From assembly GCF_000485595.1 (NCBI RefSeq), contig NW_014577708.1:41371-97164 (forward strand): 55,794 nt of DNA. Reading direction: 5' to 3'. The notes beneath the pieces were generated by a model. It made no database searches. It had not been told where the DNA came from and saw only the letters and a program-made list of their open reading frames with translations. Position 1 is the first letter of the stretch. The number at the start of each line of letters is the position of its first letter. The DNA comes from Priapulus caudatus. Lineage: Eukaryota > Priapulida > Priapulimorpha > Priapulimorphida > Priapulidae. Shown piece after piece: positions 23,701 through 32,595 of the stretch. The position numbers were made by a program, and so were the translations under genes.

Positions 23701-26700
23701 TCGCCACCTTTGCAAAATGTGAGAAATAAATACCAGTGGCGACTATAATTCACGAATGAATTAACTGCTCACAAAATTATGATTGAATAATTAAATCGTA
23801 AAATTGCAGTGTTGTATCATAAAATATTTTCGTACACCTATTTTCCCACACCTATCACCTGTTTATGCCTTGCTTAGCACATAATGATAAAGGAAACAGT
23901 GGCTATAGTTTTTCAATGGTGGCTAAAAATAACTTTGGTGGCTCAAGTTTTGGCTCAAACTTTAAAACATCCAGGGGAGCCCTGTAATCATGCTGCTTCT
24001 ATTATGTGGATAACACTGCTCCTGTATTGAAGCCTCTAACTACCTTGCTGTAATTAGTGCTAACACATCCCCGACTTTGATGCTTAGATCCTCTTTCTGC
24101 TGGCCCTCGAAATTGGCTACAGCTTCAAACAAATGTACCTGCAACAAAAATATGAACAGGTGAAATTATAACAGGGATGGGAATCTTTGCTGGAGCGACA
24201 AGATAGTGCACTGTTGGTTTGCCATTGCATAAACCAAGGGCAATGGAATTAATTCATAGCATATCAAATGCATATACATCCGGTTCTAAAGCCAACTTGG
24301 ACATGTTTTACAGGAATGGATACTTTACGCATATGCATTTAATGGAGCATGTTACATCCACCTATACAAATTCACACGATACAACCTGTACGTCAAAGAA
24401 CATGTTCTTACTAACGATTTCTTTCTGTACATAGTTGTTGCATGCATGAACTGCAATGATATGCACTTGCATTAATAGACTGGTGAGATCCATCTGAGTG
24501 TTGTTCATCGTCTACTTCTGGCTCTCCCTCCTCTTCCTCTTCTTCTTCATCCTCATCCTGACTTTCCTCTACAGATACGTCCTCGTCACTATCGCCAGAG
24601 CTCGCCTCTACAGTTATAAGGAAATTACACGTGATAACTGATCAAATTAACAATCATTTAATAATCAATAATTTTTGTACCTAAATAGCATTTCAGTACT
24701 GAATTAGCTTTTAAATTTATATGCTGCACTAAATAACATTATATCATGGCAATACACACTCCTGTACCACATGAAACCCTCTTGTTCCGCTTGTTGTGCT
24801 CTTTACATCTGTGGCATTGAATAGCTAGTGAGTGAGACATAATTATGCACCTTTAAAACTCTCCACTTTTTTCCTTCTGATTTACTTTCTCCTTAATCTA
24901 ATTGCTTTTTAGTTTTACCCTTCTCACTTACATTCATCATTACTTAATCATCCCACAGTTTCCCCCTCGTCGCTTACGTTTATCTTTACCTAATCACTCC
25001 TCAGTTTCCCCCTCATCGCTTACGTTTACCTTTACCTAATCCCTCCTCAGTTTCCCCCTCATTAGCTTACCTTCACCATCATCACCTACTTGTCCCTCGG
25101 CTTCCCCCTCCTCACTACTCGCCTCAATATCCTCACCATTCGAACTGTCATTCTCATCAAAGCCTTCAGTTGAAGCCTTTCTATAAATGAAAACAAAACA
25201 TATTCATGGGTGAGGACAGTAACAGTGGTTAATGCTTGTGCATTAAACATGAAATAATTGGCTAGCATTGATTCACCACTAACCTGAAGTATTCATCCTC
25301 TACTGGATCTGGTTCCAGTTTCTTAGCAAGAGCATCAATGTTACCCTAAAATACAAAAACGATCAAAAACGGTAAATCGTTAAACATACAGTCTAGCGGC
25401 CTAGCCTAAAATGGGTCACCTCATATTTACATTTTTACACACAACTCGTGCAAAATGCATGGGTGAAACTGAATGCATCTGAAACATCTACTGTTAGTAC
25501 TTACTGCGACATATCCATGACTAAGAGTTTCAGTTCATACTGCCTGATGATATCTTGTTTGCAAAATTTATTTTAATTGTAACGTTGTTAACACTAGTTT
25601 TGCAATAAACCTATTATCATCCTACTATTATTATCTATCTAAGAGAAACCACTAAATTGATAAAATGTTCTGTGCACCTTGAGAAATTATCAGAAATTAC
25701 GAGGTTACCATCGCAATTCCATGCAAAACGCACGAACGACGTGTACTGCATGACGTCCCCAAGCTACTGTCAACAAATCCAGACCTATATGTAATGAGGT
25801 GTAAATGCTATTTTTGACCACGCAGCAAATGTAACTACCACTGGCAGATGACAGCTTTAGGAGGGTTCATGCCGATAGATTCTGGCATAATGAATACCGT
25901 GAAAATGCTGGTTGTATATTGTATCTGACGTCATCAGTGTTTAAATGGCCATGGTTCATTACACACGTATGCAGGCAATGCATCACTCTCATGCATTGTT
26001 ATATGGGGAAATAAGCATGTGCAGAGGTAGCACCTATTGTTAACAATCAAATAAGAAGAAAAATTAAAATTAAATAAAATATTGCATAAAACTGTAAAAG
26101 CTTGAGTGTATACAGCTAATCATGGGGTAGGAATTCTGTAGTTTCATACCTACCAACAATTTTTCAAAATCTGTGACAAGCACATCTTTCTCCTTCTTTT
26201 GGGCTTCCTTCTTTGTTTCTATTTTGGCAGCTTTCTGGATAGTGATCGACACTGTTGTCTTTAGCTTGAGGCAACTTTCATACAGTTTCTTTGCTTTGAC
26301 TGTTTCATGCCCACCATCTGCTATCACAGATTTCTGATACAGCTGAAAATCATTGCTGAGTGCCAGAAACTGGAAGAAAAAACGTTTATTCTGGTAAATA
26401 GAGCTGAACCCCGTGGAAAGCTAGTAAGTGGGCACTTGAATGATGGTATATGATTTGTGCTGTGATATTTAAAAATGAATTAGTCAGTTTTCAATTTTGG
26501 CATTCACCAAAATCAAAAATCACCACCTGCTCTCCCTTCCACCTTTTATGAGCTTGTGCAAAATGCTGTTCATGTGGGGAGATTGTGTATTACAGATGAG
26601 CATATTATGTACTACAGATCAAGATTGTGTATTATAGATGATGTTACTGGGAATTGTTTGGGCGATAAAGAGTACATAAAAAAACATTTAGATGCCCCAT

Positions 26701-27127
26701 AATGACAGCCAACCACAAGAAGGTCACGAGTACTTCGAGTAGGATTACTATAGAGGTTTCCGGGAATTTTCAAATTACCCACAATGCAATGCCGCCGGCC
26801 ATGACGGTTCCAGAAACCAGTTCAGGCATGGTACAAGTACATTGAGCAACGCACCTCTGCTCATTTTATTCGCCTATTAAAGTGTCTATTGCGAGAATTT
26901 TCCAGTGTTTTCCCCACTTTCATGATACCTACCATTATTGCTTGAGTAACAGCAATTGTCTAAAGTAACGATAAAATGTCTTAGAACCTTCGTATTCACC
27001 AAATCCAATGAAATCATACATGATTACAATTTTGCGTTCTGTTTCTGTTTACCATTGCCATCTCTCGAATTTTCTCGCGGTAGCGCGAGACATCTATCAC
27101 GATGCCGCAATGCATACCACGCACCAT
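8123..27127 (-). CDS. NPHP1: Nephrocystin-1, 21 exons located
   Basis: The gene encodes the SH3 adaptor of the ciliary transition zone and cell junctions. Exons, 5' to 3': 27127-27053, 26369-26154, 25345-25284, 25180-25071, 24607-24471, 24138-24044, 23552-23483, 23177-23085, 19427-19346, 19134-19040, 18717-18642, 18372-18314, 18060-17986, 17796 to at most 17690 (runs into the gap), 15634-15552, 15272-15196, 14894-14795, 14580-14468, 14143-14025, 13778-13662, 8269-8123. Each located junction has an AG acceptor and a GT (one GC) donor, and reading phase is kept. Domain order matches vertebrate NPHP1: coiled coil, acidic Glu-rich stretch, SH3, nephrocystin homology domain. One exon of about 55 codons, expected between 23085 and 19427, was not found; that interval holds a displaced exon duplication and a LINE fragment. 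The start codon is the least certain point. Confidence 0.9.
8270..9398. other. NPHP1: NPHP1 last intron, left part, with GA microsatellite
   Basis: No exon is seen. 8926-9060 is an interrupted (AG)n tract. 9100-9398 contains an open frame that runs into the reverse transcriptase frame but has no recognisable gag or protease motif, so it is probably not native to the gypsy element. Confidence 0.6.
9359..9390 (+). repeat. 32-bp patch identical to 10571-10602
   Basis: The 32 bases here match those between the RNase H and integrase regions exactly. At 10571-10602 they sit in frame with integrase (ERVMEEYIN). Here they are read out of that frame immediately before the reverse transcriptase, where gypsy elements carry unrelated sequence, so this is the derived copy. 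Confidence 0.85.
9399..10550 (+). pseudogene. Gypsy pol: reverse transcriptase and RNase H
   Basis: The frame opens with the conserved [10 protein letters not shown] block, followed by [11 protein letters not shown] and [11 protein letters not shown]. The catalytic YxDD box appears as LSDDIL, with Leu-Ser replacing the usual Tyr-x before the paired Asp. The primer grip and thumb follow ([16 protein letters not shown], then the LLG block). RNase H is recognisable from [10 protein letters not shown], an [10 protein letters not shown] helix and YTDHKPL. The frame terminates at a TAG at 10548-10550. The usual tether sequence after RNase H continues in another frame from about 10515, so a small indel separates it from integrase. 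The 5' part of pol is missing. Confidence 0.88.
10585..11982 (+). pseudogene. Gypsy pol: integrase
   Basis: A 465-codon frame. The HHCC zinc-binding region includes LAHVGHQG and SCMACQ. The catalytic core shows the three acidic positions: the Asp in STDFGQ, the Asp in KSDNGPPF and the Glu in [14 protein letters not shown] basic C-terminal region follows ([13 protein letters not shown]) with an acidic serine patch near the end. The stop at 11980-11982 is 25 bp before the probable LTR. This domain alone looks intact, but it is out of frame with the upstream reverse transcriptase/RNase H, so the full polyprotein is broken. I see no chromodomain. Confidence 0.88.
12008..12186 (+). repeat. Probable 3' LTR of the gypsy element
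   Basis: The segment starts TGTGATG directly after a purine-rich tract and ends GAGCAACA, the TG...CA form of retroviral-type LTRs. It holds an AATAAA at about 12101. There is no second LTR in the window, so the boundaries are inferred. Confidence 0.5.
12187..12720. other. NPHP1: NPHP1 intron sequence
   Basis: AT-rich, with a short GTAT tetranucleotide run near 12463. No exon or element is recognised. Confidence 0.5.
12880..13293. repeat. Dispersed repeat with nuclear-receptor-like half-sites
   Basis: The right end (about 13130-13293) matches, in reverse orientation, the repeat that starts at about 55656: a short hairpin (CATCNGA..TCAGATG), CTTGTAGAATCGCATGA-type sequence and the AACAGTTGGGCACAAATCT block. 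Further left it contains TGACCTTTGACCTTTGACC at about 13109-13127 and a second TGACC pair near 12930. The left boundary is uncertain. Confidence 0.6.
13237..14678. repeat. NPHP1: Segmental duplication, native copy (1,442 bp)
   Basis: It aligns to 19505-20946 at a constant offset of 6,268 with no net indel. It contains three NPHP1 exons in their expected place. The left edge falls in an ACGC-type tract inside a dispersed repeat. The right edge abuts the GT microsatellite at 14679. Confidence 0.95.
13662..15634 (-). CDS. NPHP1: NPHP1 exons, distal nephrocystin homology domain
   Basis: Six exons. 15634-15552 encodes [18 protein letters not shown]. 15272-15196 encodes [20 protein letters not shown]. 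14894-14795 encodes [12 protein letters not shown]. 14580-14468 encodes [18 protein letters not shown]. 14143-14025 encodes SPLLSTF and [13 protein letters not shown]. 13778-13662 encodes [19 protein letters not shown]. Every segment has a clear counterpart in vertebrate NPHP1 in the same order, and the codon phases (2, 1, 2, 1, 0, 0 after each exon) chain without conflict. Confidence 0.9.
14679..14746. repeat. (GT)n(TC)n compound microsatellite
   Basis: About 50 bp of GT followed by about 18 bp of TC, starting exactly where the 1,442-bp duplication ends. Confidence 0.95.
15735..17254. repeat. 34-bp minisatellite, about 45 units, running into the gap
   Basis: The unit is ATGACAGGTTTTCCATCTTC plus CTACTTAGCCCTAC. 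A second 34-bp unit type shares the first 17-19 bases but ends TTCATCACAGATCTAC, and it dominates the right end. Many units carry single-base indels. The array lies in an NPHP1 intron and stops at the Ns, so its true length is unknown. Confidence 0.95.
17255..17689. other. Assembly gap (435 N)
   Basis: Undetermined bases. The gap removes the donor side of the NPHP1 exon that begins at 17796. Confidence 1.
17690..19427 (-). CDS. NPHP1: NPHP1 exons, proximal nephrocystin homology domain
   Basis: Six exons. 19427-19346 encodes [17 protein letters not shown]. 19134-19040 encodes YLVPKLS and GFRDLFWN. 18717-18642 encodes [17 protein letters not shown]. 18372-18314 encodes [14 protein letters not shown]. 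18060-17986 encodes [12 protein letters not shown] and TTWSFPSR. 17796 to at most 17690 encodes [14 protein letters not shown] and runs into the gap. All match the order seen in vertebrate NPHP1. The intron phases agree at each located junction. Confidence 0.92.
19462..19512. repeat. CG/CA-rich microsatellite
   Basis: CACACG, then GCGCGC, then six ACGC units. Its last units form the left edge of the displaced duplication copy. Confidence 0.9.
19505..20946. repeat. Segmental duplication, displaced copy (1,442 bp)
   Basis: Same length as 13237-14678. I count about 33 substitutions in the roughly 1,093 non-exonic bases and one, synonymous, in the 349 exonic bases. It sits upstream of exons that should precede it. 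Its right edge joins directly to a LINE fragment. Confidence 0.93.
19930..20848 (-). pseudogene. Out-of-order copy of three NPHP1 exons
   Basis: Exon copies at 20848-20736 (113 nt), 20411-20293 (119 nt) and 20046-19930 (117 nt) retain intact splice sites. They lie between the exon ending at 23085 and the one starting at 19427, which belong to an earlier part of the protein. Including all three (349 nt) would shift the frame. The 117-nt exon alone is phase 0-0 and could be spliced in without a frameshift. They are either a non-functional insert, an exon-shuffling product or an assembly artefact. Confidence 0.75.
20947..22195 (-). pseudogene. CR1/jockey-like LINE fragment: endonuclease end and RT start
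   Basis: The frame carries the C-terminal half of an APE-type endonuclease ([24 protein letters not shown]; catalytic SDHS), a linker, then the first reverse transcriptase blocks ([37 protein letters not shown]). It is cut at the 5' end near 22195, just before the endonuclease GDFN block. It is cut at the 3' end at 20946, before the catalytic YxDD block. It is therefore a dead, doubly truncated copy. The 3' cut coincides with the edge of the displaced NPHP1 duplication. Confidence 0.9.
22196..23084. other. NPHP1: NPHP1 intron; expected exon not found
   Basis: AT-rich, with a (CA)n tract at 22355-22370. I searched the minus strand for the exon of about 55 codons that should follow 23085 and found none with matching phase. 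An acceptor-bounded frame at about 22992 closes quickly with stops. Confidence 0.5.
23085..27127 (-). CDS. NPHP1: NPHP1 5' exons: coiled coil, acidic region, SH3
   Basis: 27127-27053 is the proposed first exon ([11 protein letters not shown]). 26369-26154 encodes the coiled coil ([21 protein letters not shown]). 25345-25284 encodes [13 protein letters not shown]. 25180-25071 and 24607-24471 encode a highly acidic stretch, including a run of Glu. 24138-24044 and 23552-23483 form the SH3 domain: [23 protein letters not shown], then DDGWWLM and GLVPSTYLK. 23177-23085 encodes [14 protein letters not shown], which opens the conserved C-terminal domain. The start was chosen because its ATG frame is open through a donor in phase 0 with the next exon. 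An upstream first exon cannot be excluded. Confidence 0.85.
24911..25048. repeat. 46-bp tandem repeat abutting an NPHP1 donor site
   Basis: Three 46-bp units at 24911, 24957 and 25003, the first degenerate, lead directly into the donor of exon 25180-25071. Each unit carries CGCTTACG or CACTTACA on the plus strand, that is GTAAGC- or GTAAGT-like on the transcribed strand. Together with the T/C-rich block they resemble the true donor junction. Confidence 0.85.
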
Positions 27128-28160
27128 AGAAATCAGGTCAGAGTGTGAACACAGACGTTCATACTAGCGTAACAGCAGTGTAGTACTAATGCCACGTAAA
27201 GTCTGTTATTAGAGAAGCTTTTGAATTGCCAGTCAGATAGTAACACGGGAATGACAATGACACAAAGTGCTCTGAATTATTGATATAAAAACTCAATAAT
27301 ATTAACCAAACAGAATTGCACGCCCTTTTGTTTTAATTATGTTCGCTTTTGTGGTTCTGAAAGTCCTTGAGAGTATAAAATGGTCTCGGCTAGAATGTTA
27401 AGTAGTCAATTCATGAGATCCAAATAAGTACGTGATGGGCACAAGTTGTGGTCCTCGCTCCATTCTCGTACGGGTGTCGATTCCCAATGCACGAAATTTT
27501 CTTGAGATATAGCGTGCTTTGGCTACGTTGTCTAGTGAATAAAAGTACTTGTCCATACTACATACACTTCAGACAGTTGGCAAATGTGCATACCCCAGAT
27601 GTTATAAAACGCTGCATTTGATAGCTATATGCAGTAAAATCGGTGAAATTTCTGAACTCTCGCGATGTAAACAAACTCAAGTCCATGAACATATGTGCTG
27701 CGTGCAATCTCGCGACGCTAATAACCCTGCATGCAAAGCCCTGCAAAACCGGACCTGTTTAATCTCATTGAACTCTAGCAGACTAGCACCCCAACCCACG
27801 CTGATAAACCTGCCTGCAACACCCTGTAAAACCGGGTCTGCACAATCATATCGAACTCTAGCACCCCAACACGCGCTGGTAAACCTGTCTGCAAAACCGG
27901 GATCCACTTACTGCTAATATAGATTACTATATTAACACTATCATATGTACAATTTATCGATGTAAAATCGCTAGATTGCGCATATCGGTAACACGTGTTC
28001 GCAATTCTGACTACCAGTATGGCCGGCGGCACGGGATTGTAGGTAATATTGCTATTTTTATTGCAAGTCGCGGAACATGCGTCTAAACAGAGGAATTGCT
28101 CCGACCTGTGATTGGAGAATAAAAATAAACCCCGCTCACTCCCGCCGCATACGCTATTAT
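27128..28160. other. Upstream flank of NPHP1 with degenerate short repeats
   Basis: 27730-27905 contains two to three degenerate copies, about 66 bp apart, of a unit with AAACCTGCCTGCAA...AACTCTAGCACCCCAAC. No exon, TATA box or clear promoter motif is visible next to the proposed NPHP1 start. Confidence 0.5.
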
Positions 28161-28545
28161 GCTATGACCGGTAGGAACGTGTACTAACTATCATATGGAG
28201 CGAACGATTTGAGTTACATTTCTATAAATTCTAGCTATTATAGACACATGTCTTAGCCTTAATCTCTGTGAATTTTGAGTCTATTGAAGTGCGATTAGTC
28301 TAATTAATTAGCAAATATGCACGCGCGGTATCGCTCATAGGCTAATAATATACGCGCGGCTATATGGCCGGTAGGAACGTGTTCTAACTATCATATGGCG
28401 CGAACGATTTGAGTTACATTTCTATAAATTCTAGCTATTATAGACACATGTCTTACCCTTAATCTCTGCGAATGTTGAGTCTATGGAAGCACGATTAGTC
28501 TAATTAATTAGCAAATATTCACGCGCAGTATCGCTCATAGGCAAG
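28161..28545. repeat. Two tandem copies of a 200-bp unit
   Basis: 28161-28360 and 28361-28545 match over almost their whole length (GGTAGGAACGTGTNCTAACT at the start, CGCTCATAGGC at the end) with scattered substitutions. Confidence 0.92.
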
Positions 28546-28923
28546 CCCCTCCCTACGTTGCGCAAACCGGGCGAGCCCGCCCCGTTTGGGAAAACTCCCC
28601 CCCCCGTTTCAATCGTTGCGCCACGTTTAAATTACCTCCGCCCCAATTAAATTCCACCACAATAAAAGTTAGACAGCGCGGGAATCGATCGTTTGTTAAT
28701 GCCGCCATTTTGCGAGCAGTAACCAAAGCACACTTGTGTGCTTCGCTGTGATTGGCTGGCCACCCTCACTGCTAAGCCAATCAGCAGAGAGCTCTTTTAA
28801 ACAGTTCACACATGCGCATAGTCAAAAACTACATGTGAGGATTGAGGAACAGGCTGAGTGAGTCAGCTTTGGAGGCTGCTGCAATTGCCATAGCTGCTGC
28901 TACTGGCAATTGAGGACGTCATG
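28546..28923. promoter_or_regulatory. Promoter-like segment with paired CCAAT boxes
   Basis: GATTGGCTGGC at about 28751 and AGCCAATCAG at about 28775 form two opposed CCAAT boxes. TTTTAAAC follows near 28797 and CATGCGCA near 28813. The local CpG content is higher than on either side. No coding exon can be attached, so it may be a lost or unmapped promoter, or part of the repeat unit that starts just to its right. Confidence 0.3.
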
Positions 28924-29880
28924 CGCCAAAGTAGGTGGCGCTTTTGCGTTCCCGCAAATTCTTAACATTGTGTTCATCAAAAAATTCGTTTTTCTCATAC
29001 ACCCGAAAACCATTCAACCTGTAAATTTCTTAGTAGTTGTACAAAACATAGTTAATTTGATATATGTAACTATTTTTCATCACTAAAGGAGGCCTTTAAA
29101 CGTGGCCACATCAGCCAAGTACCTGGGTGTCACACTAACATCAGACCTTTGATGGGACAACCACATCAGCTCAATCTGTAGTAAAGCAAATAGAACTCTA
29201 TCATTCCTGAGAATGAACCTTAATATTTCCTCAATGGAAGTTAAGTCACTTGCCTATACCTCATTGGTTAGGCCCTCGGTGGAGTACGCCAGCATGGTAT
29301 GGGATCCATATCAGGCGCAGGACTGCCAACATCTTGAAATGGTCCAAAGACGAGCAGCGAGGTACTTCTCAAACCGCCACCACAACAGGTCGAGTGTTAC
29401 TGACATGCTTGAAACACTCAACTGGCCGACGCTGGAGTCAAGACGAAGGGTTGCCCGTTTGGCTATGGTGTACAAGCTCGTCAATGGCATGGTCAACTTG
29501 GATACCAACAACCGTCTGATACCACCTACTCGAAGCACCAGGAACATGTCAGAGCACTCTTTTCAAATCCCATCGTGCAGATGTGACTACAGGAAAGGCT
29601 CCTTCTTTCCCAGGTCTATTACAGAGTGGAACGCCTTACCCACAGAAGTGATGGCAGCCGAGAGTTTGTCATAATAAGTCAGATAAGAGAGTCTCTGATT
29701 ACTGCCTAAACGACATCAGGGCAGTTTTTTTAAAGTAAAATTTGCTTTTTTGTTTGTTTTTACTTTAGAAAATCAAAGGGAAGGAAAATTTTATTTTAGT
29801 CTCAACTAGCACCTCCCGTTGGCAGAATCGTCAGTATGTTGATGGTGGCCAATATAGAGTAGAAGTAGAAGTAGTAGTTG
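28924..29880 (+). mobile_element. LINE (CR1/L2-like) 3' end, copy A
   Basis: From about 29101 the frame encodes the domain that follows reverse transcriptase in CR1/L2-type LINEs: AKYLGVTLTSD, MEVKSLAYTSLVRPSVEYAS, VQRRAARY, SRRRVARLAM and SFFPRSITEWNALPTEV. An in-frame TGA at about 29149 replaces the Arg codon kept in the copy at 48121-48870. The 3' tail is GGCCAATATAGAGTAGAAG. The first 180 bp, shared with the copy at 35118, lie upstream of the coding part. Confidence 0.85.
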
Positions 29881-29884
29881 GAGT

Positions 29885-30060
29885 AGGGAGAAGCTAGTGA
29901 AGAATGAGGAAGGGGAGAAGGGAGAAGCTGGTGGAGAAGGAGGAGGGGAGAAGCTGGTGGAGAAGGAGGGGGAGAATGGAGCTGGTGGAGGAGGAGGGGG
30001 AGAAGGGAGAAGCTGGTGGAGAATGAGGAAGGGGGGAAGGGAGAAGCTGGTGGAGATGCA
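29885..30060. repeat. GA-rich minisatellite following the LINE tail
   Basis: Units of GGAGAAGCTGGTGGAGAAGG type start where the LINE tail (GTAGAAG)n ends. A much longer version follows the second LINE copy at 36190. Confidence 0.9.
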
Positions 30061-30119
30061 ACCTGCCCACCCCTCCACTTGGAAATACATTGTCTTTGCT
30101 TACTCCCTGGAAATTGCCA

Positions 30120-30410
30120 TAGTATGTTCTATAGCCCTGCGGCAGAGCGGAGGGCTATAGTTCTAGAGCTAGTGATAGTATAACGCTCTTCTTGTTGTTA
30201 TCATCCAGTGCTACTAGTAAGAGTCTGGGTTTGTCACCCGGGTCTTTTTTAGCCTCCAGTCGAATGGTTTTGGTAATTACTACATCGTTCACTTTTAGTG
30301 TTTCCTACTTTTAGTAAGATGTGTTTATTTAGAATTACTCAGGTCAATAATTGATATAGCTCTAGTACTGAGGCGAACAAGGGCTATAGTACTAGAGATA
30401 TAATTGATAC
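30120..30410. repeat. Segment bounded by GGGCTATAGTNCTAGAG motifs
   Basis: CTATAGCCC...GGGCTATAG forms an inverted pair at 30129-30161. The GGGCTATAGT[T/A]CTAGAG motif occurs near 30150 and again near 30388. The same motif recurs inverted at about 49926-49945 in WDR26, so it marks a dispersed repeat. Its full boundaries are unclear. Confidence 0.45.
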
Positions 30411-30484
30411 GGCCTGCATGTGCCGGTGGACAGAACAGAACATGAAACTGGAATGGAAGTGTATGAAATTCCTGCGTTGCTCAC

Positions 30485-30550
30485 CTGCTTTTGTAGTGAC
30501 CCATAATCTTTTCTCGTTTGCTTCAGATTTTGTACCTTTTCAGATGCCAT
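30485..30550 (-). CDS. Possible orphan first exon
   Basis: An ATG at 30550 opens a 22-codon hydrophilic frame (MASEKVQNLKQTRKDYGSLQ) ending at a strong donor, CAG|GTGAGC. It resembles the start of a coiled-coil protein and could be a distal NPHP1 first exon. Its phase does not join cleanly to the exon at 27127-27053, so I leave it unassigned. Confidence 0.25.
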
Positions 30551-30659
30551 GACCACCAAGTGAGAGGAATACTGCCTATCAAAAACATGTAATGTGGTTT
30601 GATTTGTCAAAATAAACAATGCCTTTCTGCCTTTCAATGGATTGTTTTCAGACCACAAC

Positions 30660-31216
30660 TAACAACACGACGCCATCACGGAGACGTTTGTTTTACCCAA
30701 TTGTTTTGCCCTTAGGAGCAACACGATTGATACATTTTTCATAAAAAGTAACCGTCTTCTGTCATCTTTTGTAACTTTCTCCATATATTATATTTATTTC
30801 CGCTTCCATGAACCTATTTTCTGGTTTTATTTAGTTTAGGTTTGAACATTAACTGATTAAGTGGTCGTTTTTTTCATCAACCGCCTGGTACGCAGCACAT
30901 AGACGGACAACTTCTCTTCATGTCAACGTTAGAATCCAATACTAACCGAGTAGAAAGAGACGTGTATACAATCTATCGACCATAATATAAGGTGATAAAT
31001 TATCAATTATTTTCTCCCGTGTGTAAAACATTGTTGTAGCGAGAGAACTACCTTCGGAGTCAGGAGTCTGTCTGGTTAGCTTGGTGGTAAAGTAGCAAAG
31101 TATTAAATGAACGAACGTTATTACAAAGGTCCGTAATACAACGTCGGTAATTATGAATGACAGAGGCAAGTTAAATAACGTAGACGTAGCTACTAGCTGT
31201 TATTAGTACAATATTA
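30660..31216. other. Non-coding spacer, nothing recognised
   Basis: AT-rich without open frames of note. It ends in the ATATTA target duplication of the next element. Confidence 0.5.
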
Positions 31217-31450
31217 CAGGCCCGTAGCCAGCTTTATATTGGCATTATTATTGGGTGGGCGGGGGGGTTCGTTTTCAAATGTTGGCATATTTTGGGTCAT
31301 TTCGGTTCATATGTGGGGGGTTGCAGTGTACAGGATTAGGTACCAGGGGGGTCTCACCTAGACCGAATAATTCTGTCCCATATAACCTTTTTATATTTTG
31401 GTGAGGGTTATATTATTGGGCAGAACGGGGTCATTGAAATTCGTGAGATC

Positions 31451-32122
31451 GCATGCAAAATGCTAGATACAATAATGTAACCCAAACTCAAGAGGATAGG
31501 GTTACAAAAGTGTCCTATCCTTTTATGCGGAGGAATGCCCGAGTGAATCACTGCGGCAGTTTGCTGGTGCGTTTTCAGATACTAGAACTTCCAAACTGGG
31601 TTTATTCTAAACACGAACCTTTCTCCGCTATCTGGGAACTTACTATGTATCGCAATACTCTGTATTAAACTAATATAACTGTTACAAAATTCGAAGTGAC
31701 GAGCGGCGAATATACTGAGCGCCAATTTCTGTTGACTGTTGACGTACTTCGGTTTTGAAGAGCGGATCACCGACCAATCGGAGGGCGCTGCGTTGCCGAT
31801 TGCTATGCGCATTGGGAAATGCGTACGTCACAGGTCAACAGAAATGGCGCTCAGGTATATTCGCCGCTCGTCACTTCGAATTTTGTAACAGGTTATATTA
31901 GTTTAATACGAGTATTGCGATACACATAGTAAGTTCCCAGATAGCGGGGAAAGGTTCGTTGTGAGAAATAAAACCCAGTTTGGAAGTTGTAGTCTCTGGA
32001 ACGCACCAAGCAAACCGGCCGAGTGATTCACTCGGGCATTCCTCCGCACAAAAGGATAGGGAGGCTTTGTAACCCTATCTCTCTTGGGTTGGGTTACTTT
32101 ATGTATCTAGCAAAATGCATGC
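31451..32122. repeat. Inner foldback 1
   Basis: A left arm of about 290 bp (GCATGCAAAATGCTAGATAC onward) and its inverted copy ending GTATCTAGCAAAATGCATGC are separated by a spacer of about 90 bp. The arms differ by scattered substitutions and small indels. Confidence 0.88.
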
Positions 32123-32595
32123 GCTGGAATGCGCGGCCTGTACGCCGCTATTTGGCGTGAAAAAAACCTACCGTTCCCTTCTACATGGCTTTACCTTGCT
32201 ACATGATATGTGTATACATTCACTTTCAATCGTTATTTACTTCTTAAAGATTGTTTTTTCAGAAACCCGGCTTCATTAACTTTAGTAAATTACGTTGGCC
32301 ATTTACAAACAATCAGACCAATCACACTCACAGCGAGTCTATCAGAGGCCTCCTGCAGCGCCACAGATACAAGCGAAGACAGGGCTATTGTAAGACTCGC
32401 TCTGATTGTCTGATTGTTTGTAAATGCGCCAACGTAATTTACTAAAGTTAATGAAGGGCGGTGTTTCTGAAAACAAATCTTTTAAGAAGTAAATAACGAT
32501 TTGAAGTGAATGTATTACACATATCAGTAGCAAGGTAAAGCCATGTAGAAGGGAGCGGTAGGTTTTTTCACGCCAATGCCGGCGTACGGCCGCAT
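32123..32595. repeat. Inner foldback 2
   Basis: Arms of about 210 bp (GTACGCCG...AAACAATCAGACC and its inverse) surround a core of about 60 bp near 32335-32395. It directly adjoins foldback 1. Confidence 0.85.
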
